Shown here: positions 1-5,736 of the stretch, piece after piece
Numbering within the stretch: the first letter of the stretch is position 1
Layout: every line of letters begins with the position of its first letter
DNA from: an uncultured bacterium
GTDB taxonomy: Bacteria; Actinomycetota; Thermoleophilia; BMS3ABIN01
Reading direction: 5' to 3'
Assembly (NCBI GenBank): GCA_913009925.1
Contig: CAJVWY010000071.1
Coordinates: forward strand, 1-6,319
DNA length: 6,319 nucleotides
Notes under the pieces: model-generated
Seen by the model: only the letters and a program-made list of their open reading frames with translations
What the model was told of the DNA's origin: nothing
Databases searched by the model: none
Made by a program: the position numbers and the translations under genes

Positions 1-46
1 TAAAGATAGCAGTGACAGATAGATGTAAGCGAGGTAGTGTATTAAG
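1..46. other. Non-genomic AT-rich sequence at contig edge
   Basis: These 46 bases lie outside a recognisable sequencing adapter, so they are not linked to the nuo operon by native DNA. They are AT-rich, unlike the G+C-rich genomic part. I see no gene, promoter or repeat in them. The most likely source is low-quality base calls made after a read ran past the end of its library molecule. I cannot identify the exact origin. Confidence 0.7.
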
Positions 47-123
47 TTTTTTTTTTTCAAGCAGAAGACGGCATACGAGATAAAGGAATGTGACTGGAGT
101 TCAGACGTGTGCTCTTCCGATCT
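47..123. other. Illumina P7/TruSeq index adapter with poly-T tract
   Basis: Positions 47-57 are eleven T. Positions 58-81 are the Illumina P7 flow-cell sequence, 82-89 are an 8-base index region, and 90-123 are the TruSeq read-2 adapter ending in GCTCTTCCGATCT. The index region reads ATTCCTTT on the minus strand, which fits my recollection of TruSeq index 27 (ATTCCT plus two constant T). The T tract before P7 matches the oligo-T spacer of grafted flow-cell primers. Seen from the minus strand, this is a read leaving the genomic insert, crossing the adapter and continuing into poly-A. Genomic sequence therefore starts at 124. This is an untrimmed library artefact left at a contig end, not biology. 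Confidence 0.97.
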
Positions 124-806
124 CTCTTGCCCACGGCCCCGGTGAACAGCAGCAGGCATATGACAGTCAGGGTGGCGCCGCCGGCCGCCCCCGTCTCGGC
201 AAGGCTGAAGACACCGCTGTAGCTAAGCGTGCCCAGGGTGACGAAGATTAGGATAACGCCCAGCCCGAAGCCGAAGTCGCCGATGCGGTTTACCAGGAAA
301 GCTTTGGTGCCGGCGTTGGCCGCGCTCTTCTTGTGGTACCAGAAGGAGATAAGCAGGTAGGAACAGAGGCCCACCGCTTCCCAGAAGACATACAGCATCA
401 GGTAGTTGTCCGACAGCACCAGCATGAACATGGAGAACATGAAAAGGTTGAGATAGGCGAAGAAGCGGTAGTAGCCGCCGTCGCCCTTCATGTAGCCGAT
501 GGAGTAGATGTGTACCATGAAGCCGATGGTGGAGACTACCATCAGCATGACCGCGGTCAGTTCGTCCACCAGGAATCCCACGTCCACCTGGAAGTTGCCT
601 ACCAGTATCCAGGAGTAGATGTGCCAGGCGAAGGTCTCCCCCGTCACTACTCTGTAGAAGACATACATGGACAGGATCCAGGAGAGTGCTACCGTGGCCA
701 CCGACAGGTAATGGCTCTTCTCCTTAAAGAAACGCTTGCCCAGCAGGCCCGTTATCACGAACGAGGTCATCGGCAACAGCGGTATGAGCAGAACCAGAAA
801 CTTCAC
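124..806 (-). CDS. nuoL: NADH-quinone oxidoreductase subunit L (NuoL), truncated by adapter
   Basis: NuoL is the distal antiporter-like, proton-pumping membrane subunit of complex I. The first 227 residues are present; family members are usually 600-700 residues. They include an N-terminal membrane helix (residues 3-23), the segment VGFLVDELTAVMLMVVSTIG (76-95), and the conserved FWEAVGLCSYLLI (141-153). Glu143 corresponds to the essential TM5 glutamate (Glu144 in E. coli). NRIGDFG (173-179) supplies Asp177, and Lys227 in GAVGK corresponds to the TM7 lysine. The start is GTG at 806, one base after the nuoK stop. It is chosen because the encoded MKFLVLLIPLLP matches the family N-terminus; two candidate Shine-Dalgarno sequences precede it. 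At position 124 the genomic frame enters Illumina adapter, which adds a false tail starting RDRKSTRLNSSH before a stop in the adapter region. The native codon after Lys227 should be Ser. The true gene is presumably intact in the organism. Confidence 0.95.
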
Positions 807-807
807 G

Positions 808-1116
808 TTATCCCTTCATCTCCTTCATCTCGTCGACGCTCGTCCGCTCCCTCAGGCGGTATTGGGCGATGGTGATTGCCAGGCCGATGGCTACCTCGGC
901 GGCGGCTACGGCAAAAACAAAGAAGACAAAGACCTGTCCCTTTCCGGAACCGCCGAAAGTATAGTTGGAGAAAGCCACCAGGGCGATATTCACCGCGTTC
1001 AGCATCAACTCGATGCACATGATGACCAGAATGATGTTCCGGCGGGCGAGCACGCCCCAGGCGCCGATGCAGAACAGAGCGACGGCCAGCAGCAGGTAAT
1101 GTTGCAGCGCCGTCAA
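808..1116 (-). CDS. nuoK: NADH-quinone oxidoreductase subunit K (NuoK)
   Basis: NuoK is a small, three-helix membrane subunit homologous to MrpC that forms part of the central proton channel of complex I. At 102 residues it has the normal family length (about 100). Helices lie at about 7-24, 29-50 and 62-84. Key residues are present: Arg25 and Arg26 in VLARRN, Glu36 in CIELMLNAVN, and Glu74 in AAAEVAIGLA, the two buried glutamates of the proton path. The start is TTG at 1116, overlapping the nuoJ stop as TTGA. No ATG lies nearby, the TALQHYLLL sequence aligns with the usual NuoK N-terminus, and a clear AAGGAG sits 8 nt upstream. The gene ends one base before nuoL, so translation of the two is probably coupled. 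The C-terminal tail DEMKEMKG is charged and carries the nuoL Shine-Dalgarno candidates in its codons. Confidence 0.96.
   Translation of the reverse strand: MTALQHYLLLAVALFCIGAWGVLARRNIILVIMCIELMLNAVNIALVAFSNYTFGGSGKGQVFVFFVFAVAAAEVAIGLAITIAQYRLRERTSVDEMKEMKG
811..825 (-). promoter_or_regulatory. Two candidate ribosome binding sites for the GTG start of nuoL
   Basis: The minus strand holds AAGGAG at 820-825 (13 nt from the GTG) and AAGGGA at 811-816 (4 nt from it), both inside the final nuoK codons. Neither spacing is ideal. Coupling to nuoK termination one base upstream of the GTG probably assists initiation. Confidence 0.55.
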
Positions 1117-1613
1117 GGTTTTTTCTCCTTGCTGGCCAGGAGTACCGCTCCCACCATGGCCACCAGCAGCACCAGCGAGACGAGCTCGAAGGGGAAGGCG
1201 TACTGGTTGAACATGAGGCTCGCCATTTCGCGGGTGGGGAGGTTCATGGACTCCGGTGAAGCATTGTATCTGGCGGACGCCAGCACGCCGGCCAGCACGA
1301 TGAATACCAGCGCGACAATGGGAATAGCCACCCAGGACTGACGGTGGAAGAAGATGCTGATATCGCCGCTGCGGTGGCGGGTGAGCATGATAGCGAACAG
1401 GATGAGGATGGAGATGGCGCCGACATAGATCAGTACCTGCGCAACCGCCACCAGTTCGGCTTTGAGCAGGATATAGATGCCGGCGACGCCGATGAAGCAG
1501 CAGACCATGGAGATGGCGCTGTGGATCAGGTTCTTGAACACGACCACGCCGATGGCGCAGCCGATGACCGTGGTGGCTATAAGATAAAAGGCGACTGGGT
1601 GGAAATCGGTCAT
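1113..1613 (-). CDS. nuoJ: NADH-quinone oxidoreductase subunit J (NuoJ)
   Basis: NuoJ is a five-helix membrane subunit of complex I whose third helix carries the conserved bend that links quinone reduction to the proton channel. The protein is 166 residues, normal for the family. The hallmark segment AELVAVAQVLIYVGAISILI spans 52-71 (TM3, Tyr63 and Gly65), followed by LFAIMLT. Further helices lie at about 7-25, 32-50, 95-113 and 142-160. The start is ATG at 1613, overlapping the stop of the upstream fusion gene as ATGA, with GGAGGAG ending 5 nt upstream. The reading frame stays open to 1736, but those extra residues are the upstream gene read in another frame. The stop overlaps the nuoK start. 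No sequence oddities are seen. Confidence 0.95.
   Translation of the reverse strand: MTDFHPVAFYLIATTVIGCAIGVVVFKNLIHSAISMVCCFIGVAGIYILLKAELVAVAQVLIYVGAISILILFAIMLTRHRSGDISIFFHRQSWVAIPIVALVFIVLAGVLASARYNASPESMNLPTREMASLMFNQYAFPFELVSLVLLVAMVGAVLLASKEKKP
1125..1130 (-). promoter_or_regulatory. Ribosome binding site deciding the TTG start of nuoK
   Basis: The minus strand reads AAGGAG followed by AAAAAACC and then TTG at 1116, a spacing of 8 nt. This near-ideal site, inside the end of nuoJ, supports the rare TTG start of nuoK. Confidence 0.85.
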
Positions 1614-3922
1614 TCCGTCTCCTCCGCGCCGCGGGCCCGTTCCAGCAGATGATAGCTCAGCGCCTGACGTTGGAAGTCCGCCAGCTCGAAACGGGGGGTC
1701 GTCGCCAGGGCCTTCTGCGGGCAGACCTCGACGCAATCGCCGCAGAAGATACAGCGCGACACATCCAGGTGCCAGTCGGACAGTGTCCGCTCGCGGAAGA
1801 AAAGGGCTCCCGTGGGGCAGGCGCTGGCGCAGCGGCCGCAGGAGACGCAGTCGGTATCGTTAAGGGAGGAGTCGAAGGGTGTTCCTACTACCGTCTCGAA
1901 CCCCCGGTTGACGAACTCGTAACAGCTGGAGCCCGTCCATTCCCGGCAGACACGGACGCAGTTCCCGCAATCGATACAGCGGTCAGGGTCCCTCATGATG
2001 AACGCATGGCTGGTGTCACGCCCGAAAATATTCTGTGGACCGTGGAAGCGGTTGCCTTCATCCTTGAGCAGGCCGGCCTCGATACTGTAACGCCTGAGTT
2101 TACAGGTCTCCACTCCCTGGCAGACGCATTTCAGGCAGCGGTCGCTTTCGGCGTGGGCCGCCTTCTCCGACAGGCCTTTGTCTATCTCCAGGAAATTATC
2201 GATCCGTTCGCGGGCCTGGAGCATGGGAGTTATCTGACGCTCTCTTGGCTCACGCCTCCAGGCGGGAATGGCCAGCAGGGCTGGCTTCTCCGCCGGCAGC
2301 CCGGCCTCATAGGCCTGCATGTCGGCGCCGCCCAGGAAGGCGTCCATGGACCAGGCGGCGCGCTTGCCGGAGCCGATGGCCTCTACCACGGTCGCCGCGC
2401 CGGTGAAGGCGTCACCGCCGGTGAACACCTCGGGCCTGCCGGTCTGCAGGGTGCGCTCGTTGGCGCCGATGGTATGCCACTTGGTACATTCGATGCCGCC
2501 GGCCTCTTCAATATAGTTGTATTCCTCTAGGCTGCCCTGTTTCCTGTAGGTCAGCCGCGGCATCTGACCGATGGCGGGTATCACCGTATCCAGCTCCATC
2601 AGGTAATCGGTTCCCTCCACCGGCTCCGGCCGGCGCCTGCCGCTGGCGTCCGGTTCGCCCAGTTTCATCTTCTGGCATACCAGGCCGCTGACGCGGCCGT
2701 CCTTGCCTTCCACCTTGACCGGTGATGCCAGGAAGACGAACTTGACCCCCTCATCCTGCGCGTCCCGCACCTCGACTTCATGGGCGGGCATCTCCTTCTG
2801 TGAGCGACGGTAGACCAGGGTCACGTCTTTGGCTCCCAGCCGGATCGCTACCCGCACTGCGTCGATGGCGGAGAAACCGCCGCCGATGACCGCCACCCGG
2901 TCGCCTATCTCCGGCGGCTTGCCAGAGGCGACATCCCGCAGGAAGTCCACCACCGGGATAACTCCCGGCAGGTCCTCTCCCTCCACGCGCAGTGAACGGC
3001 TCTCGTGGGCGCCGATGCCGAGGAACAGGGCGTCGTAGCCATCTTCGTCTAAAAGTTTGTCGATGGAGATATCCGGGCCCAGAGAGGTGTTGGCTTTGAA
3101 TTCGACCCCCATCTGCCAGAGAGGCTCCAGCTCCGCGTCCACTACTTTCTTGGGCAGCCGGTACTCGGGGATACCGTAGCGCAGCATGCCGCCGGGCTCG
3201 GGCAGCGCTTCAAAGATGGTCACCGCGTGCCCCTTGAGCGCCAGGTAATAAGCGTTGGCTATGCCCGCCGGTCCGGAACCGATGACCGCCACCCTTTTGC
3301 CGGTGGGCGCCTCGGGCTTCTCCGGGTGGAACCCCTTCTGGATGGCCACATCCCCCACGAAGCGGTGTGACAGGCAGATGGATACGGGCTCCTCTATCTC
3401 CTGGCGGCGGCATTGGCTCTCGCAGGGATGAGGGCAGACCCTGCCGACGCTCGCCGGCAGGGGGAGGTTCTCCTTGAGCACCCGCTGGGATTCGTCATAG
3501 TCGCCGTCGCCGACGAGGCTGGTGAAGGCGGGGATATCGACATTGGTTGGGCAGCCGTATTTGCACGGTGGTGCGCAGTAAGCGTTATGGTTCGACAGCA
3601 GCAGCTCCAAGTTGGTCTTTCTCAGCCGGAGCAGGCGCTCGCTGTCGGTGGCCACGTCCATATTCTCGCTGACACGGGTGGAGCAGGCGGGCACCGGGCG
3701 CTCCATACCCACCACTTCGACCAGGCAAAGGCGGCAGCCGCTGTAATGTTCCATCTCCGGGAGTACGCAGAGATGAGGTATGGCCACGTCCGCCAGCTCC
3801 GCCGCCTGCAGGATGGTCTGGTAGGCGCGGGCCCTGATCTCGCTGCCGTTGATGGTAAGGGCCACCAGCGGAGCCTGGGGTTCGCTGACCACCGGCGGGA
3901 TGATCTCAGGCTTTCCGCTCAT
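1610..3922 (-). CDS. FAD-dependent oxidoreductase fusion: NuoG-type [2Fe-2S] domain, GltD/NfnB-like flavoprotein, NuoG-type [4Fe-4S] motifs and NuoI C-terminal half
   Basis: This 770-residue iron-sulfur flavoprotein occupies the NuoG position of complex I. Residues 20-100 form a NuoG-type [2Fe-2S] ferredoxin domain (Cys52, 63, 66, 80). LLLSNH at 107-112 resembles the NuoG N5 motif but runs straight into a GltD-type N-terminal Fe-S domain (Cys116, 120, 124; Cys163, 167, 171 in GRVCPHPCESQC). An FAD fold follows (VIGSGPAG 213-220, GGMLRYGIP 244-252), then a second nucleotide fold (VIGGGFSAID 345-354, YRR 371-373) and the closing TGGDAFTGAATVVEAI (501-516). Next come a CxxCxCx5C motif (596-607), two ferredoxin motifs (Cys649, 652, 655, 659; Cys692, 695, 698, 702) with the NuoG signature FVNRGFETVVGTPF, and one more CIFCGDCVEVCP (724-735). 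That last motif with RFELADF...LSY resembles the C-terminal half of NuoI. The molybdopterin-like domain of NuoG is absent. ATG 3922 has GGGAGGTG 9 nt upstream and forms an ATGA overlap with the previous stop. Generic tools would probably call it a glutamate synthase small-subunit-like protein. Its electron donor is unknown. Confidence 0.9.
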   Translation of the reverse strand: MSGKPEIIPPVVSEPQAPLVALTINGSEIRARAYQTILQAAELADVAIPHLCVLPEMEHYSGCRLCLVEVVGMERPVPACSTRVSENMDVATDSERLLRLRKTNLELLLSNHNAYCAPPCKYGCPTNVDIPAFTSLVGDGDYDESQRVLKENLPLPASVGRVCPHPCESQCRRQEIEEPVSICLSHRFVGDVAIQKGFHPEKPEAPTGKRVAVIGSGPAGIANAYYLALKGHAVTIFEALPEPGGMLRYGIPEYRLPKKVVDAELEPLWQMGVEFKANTSLGPDISIDKLLDEDGYDALFLGIGAHESRSLRVEGEDLPGVIPVVDFLRDVASGKPPEIGDRVAVIGGGFSAIDAVRVAIRLGAKDVTLVYRRSQKEMPAHEVEVRDAQDEGVKFVFLASPVKVEGKDGRVSGLVCQKMKLGEPDASGRRRPEPVEGTDYLMELDTVIPAIGQMPRLTYRKQGSLEEYNYIEEAGGIECTKWHTIGANERTLQTGRPEVFTGGDAFTGAATVVEAIGSGKRAAWSMDAFLGGADMQAYEAGLPAEKPALLAIPAWRREPRERQITPMLQARERIDNFLEIDKGLSEKAAHAESDRCLKCVCQGVETCKLRRYSIEAGLLKDEGNRFHGPQNIFGRDTSHAFIMRDPDRCIDCGNCVRVCREWTGSSCYEFVNRGFETVVGTPFDSSLNDTDCVSCGRCASACPTGALFFRERTLSDWHLDVSRCIFCGDCVEVCPQKALATTPRFELADFQRQALSYHLLERARGAEETE
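1619..1625 (-). promoter_or_regulatory. Ribosome binding site for nuoJ
   Basis: The minus strand reads GGAGGAG, 5 nt before ATG 1613 (7 nt counted from GGAGG). It lies within the end of the upstream fusion gene and fixes the nuoJ start at the ATGA overlap. Confidence 0.8.
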
Positions 3923-5736
3923 TGAAGGCCACACCTCCCGGCGCTGCACTTGCCGTCCTCTACATGTTCGCTAAACTCGTTATGGAAAAAGTTGATGCCT
4001 GTCAGCAGCGGCTTGACGGCGCCGCGACCCAGCTGACAGAAGGCGCTGTCGCCGATATCCTGCGCCAGGTCCACCGCCAGTTGCAGGTCGGATACCTGGC
4101 TGGTTCCCATGCAGATACGGTCGATGATCTCCAGCAGGCGCCGCAGGCCGATCCGGCAGGGTGTGCACTTGCCGCATGATTCCGCCGCCGAGAAGGCCAG
4201 ACACTGCCGTACGGTGTTGATGATACAGTCGCCGCCATCCAGCACCCGGATAGCGCCCGAGCTCAGGTCGCCGCCGATCTCGGCCATGGCGTCGAAATCC
4301 AGGGGGATGTCGAAAAGACCGGGGGAGAGGAAGCCGCCGCCGGTGCCGCCCACCAGGGCGGCCTTGGCTTCCCTGCCGCCGAATCCTCCAGCCGCCTCCG
4401 TTACCAGCTTCAACAGGCTGGTGTCCATGGTCGTCTCGTACAGACCCGGGTTCGCCACGGCACCGGAAAGGGTGAACAGTTTGGTTCCGGGCGCATTCCT
4501 GGGCCCGATCACCTGGAAGGCCCGGGCGCCGTTAGCGATGATCCAGGGGATATTGGCCAGGGTCTCGGGGCTCTCCACCACGGTGGGGGCTCCTCTCAGC
4601 CCCCGGCGGGACGGGTAAGGAGGCCGGAGCCCGGGCATGGGACGCTTGCTCTCCAGGGTGGCGATGAGCGCCGTCTCCTCGCCGCCGATGAACGCCTGTG
4701 GCGTCGTGACCAGCTCTATGGAGAAGGAGAAGCCGGTGCCGGGCAGCTCGTTCTCCAGGATGCCTCTGGCAACCGCCTGATCGATGGCGAGCTTCAGCCG
4801 TTCCGCAGCCAGGGCGAAGTCGGCGCAGAGGCAGACGATGCCCTGGCGGGCGCCGGTGGCGTATCCCGCCAGCACCATGCCCTCGATGACTCCATGGGGG
4901 TTGTTCTCCAGCAGGGAGCGGTCCTTGAAAGAATCGCGGTCCCCTTCGTAAGCATTGCAGATGATGTACTTGTCCGCGGCCTCCGTCGCCAGCGCCTGCT
5001 CCCATTTCTTCGACGTCGCCCGGCCGGCGCCGCCGCGGCCCCGGAGGCCGCTGATGGCGATCTCCTCCACCACCTCGGCCGGCATCATCTCCGTAAGGGA
5101 CCGGGTGACGCTCTGATAGCCGCCGTTGCCTGAATAATCATCGATGCTCTCCGGGTCTATCCTGCCGTGGTTGCCCAGTAGGATCGCCGGGCAGTCCCCG
5201 GCCGTCGTGCCTTCGGTGGGGGTGGGCGCTTCGATCACCCTTTCCGGGACGCCGGGGCCCAGCTGGTCGTAGAAGGTGGCGATACCGTAAGCCTGGCTGA
5301 CGGGGACGCCGTCCCTGCGGGCGGTCTTTACCAGCGACAGCGGCGTGAGCTGTTCACTGTCCATGAGCGACGCCGCCAGGCAGGCTCGCCTGGGGGCGTC
5401 GGTGGGATGGCCGGCCGCGGGCCACGGCCTGCTGCCTATGGCTGCGTCGCCTTCGATGAGATGGCAGAGCAGGGGTGCGGTACCCGCGTCCAGGGTCCAG
5501 ACCTTGCCGGGCTGGGTCTCATCGTAGACGATCTTTATGGCCGTGGAGGGGCATATCCGCTCACAGAAGGTACAGGAGATACAGCGCGGTTCGTAGGAGT
5601 CGGGCATGAGGCGCAGGCGGATGAGCCCGCGGCTGCGCGGTGGCAGTTCGCGCCGCTCCTCCGGGTACTGTATCGTGACCTTTTTGGTCAGCAGGTGGCT
5701 GATGGTAGCGTGCAGTCCTTTGAAAAGGCCGATCAT
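3919..5736 (-). CDS. nuoF: NADH-quinone oxidoreductase fusion: NuoI N-terminal half, NuoE remnant and NuoF
   Basis: This 605-residue protein joins three complex I elements. Residues 1-82 match the start of NuoI: MIGLFKGLHATISHLL, VTIQYPEE, then one ferredoxin motif CISCTFCERICPSTAIKI (Cys52, 55, 58, 62). The second NuoI motif is missing here. Residues 118-157 resemble part of the NuoE helical domain, ending in QAYGIATFY, but the thioredoxin-like domain and its four-cysteine [2Fe-2S] pattern are absent. Residues 185-605 are NuoF. They contain GRIDPESIDDY, the FMN loop GLRGRGGAG (230-238), EGDRDSFKDR (264-273), GGEETAL (351-357), the N3 [4Fe-4S] ligands CGKCTPC (521-527) plus Cys567, and a tail KCSAGRC (596-602) like that of HymB-type NuoF proteins. 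NuoF normally oxidises NADH with FMN. Pocket residues deviate here (NAYEGDRDS, FIGGEE, ESPETL). ATG 5736 overlaps the nuoH stop as ATGA and gives the NuoI-like N-terminus; the Shine-Dalgarno is weak (GGGAAG, 11 nt upstream). Confidence 0.92.
   Translation of the reverse strand: MIGLFKGLHATISHLLTKKVTIQYPEERRELPPRSRGLIRLRLMPDSYEPRCISCTFCERICPSTAIKIVYDETQPGKVWTLDAGTAPLLCHLIEGDAAIGSRPWPAAGHPTDAPRRACLAASLMDSEQLTPLSLVKTARRDGVPVSQAYGIATFYDQLGPGVPERVIEAPTPTEGTTAGDCPAILLGNHGRIDPESIDDYSGNGGYQSVTRSLTEMMPAEVVEEIAISGLRGRGGAGRATSKKWEQALATEAADKYIICNAYEGDRDSFKDRSLLENNPHGVIEGMVLAGYATGARQGIVCLCADFALAAERLKLAIDQAVARGILENELPGTGFSFSIELVTTPQAFIGGEETALIATLESKRPMPGLRPPYPSRRGLRGAPTVVESPETLANIPWIIANGARAFQVIGPRNAPGTKLFTLSGAVANPGLYETTMDTSLLKLVTEAAGGFGGREAKAALVGGTGGGFLSPGLFDIPLDFDAMAEIGGDLSSGAIRVLDGGDCIINTVRQCLAFSAAESCGKCTPCRIGLRRLLEIIDRICMGTSQVSDLQLAVDLAQDIGDSAFCQLGRGAVKPLLTGINFFHNEFSEHVEDGKCSAGRCGLQ
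3932..3939 (-). promoter_or_regulatory. Ribosome binding site for the NuoG/GltD-like fusion gene
   Basis: The minus strand reads GGGAGGTG, 9 nt before ATG 3922. It lies inside the last codons of the NuoF fusion gene. It favours this ATG over the one at 3949, which would add nine residues with no family match. With the ATGA overlap it suggests translational coupling. Confidence 0.8.

Noticed and set aside
1..46. Possible degenerate copy of the P5 adapter complement
   Set aside because: There is only loose similarity over a few short stretches; it is not good enough to call and is more simply read-through noise.
47..57. T tract as a rho-independent terminator
   Set aside because: There is no GC-rich hairpin beside it, and it abuts the P7 adapter, so it is part of the library artefact.
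57..123. C-terminal 22 residues of the nuoL reading frame as a real extension
   Set aside because: They are encoded by Illumina adapter sequence and the bases around it.
333..1341. Two overlapping + strand open frames of 180 and 201 codons
   Set aside because: They are antisense to nuoL, nuoK and nuoJ, are rich in His, Gln and Asp as expected for reverse reading of membrane-protein codons, and show no domain.
1649..2530. 293-codon open frame on the + strand
   Set aside because: It lies opposite the strongly conserved Fe-S flavoprotein gene, matches no family, and is typical of antisense open frames in G+C-rich coding DNA.
3922..3949. Upstream ATG at 3949 as start of the NuoG/GltD-like gene
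   Set aside because: It adds nine residues without family support, while ATG 3922 has GGGAGGTG at 9 nt and forms the ATGA overlap seen at the other junctions.
1610..5736. Assembly chimera as explanation of the two fusions
   Set aside because: Both frames are open throughout, junctions are ATGA overlaps with ribosome binding sites, base composition looks uniform, and the two NuoI halves are complementary. Read coverage should still be checked because the contig does carry an adapter artefact at its end.
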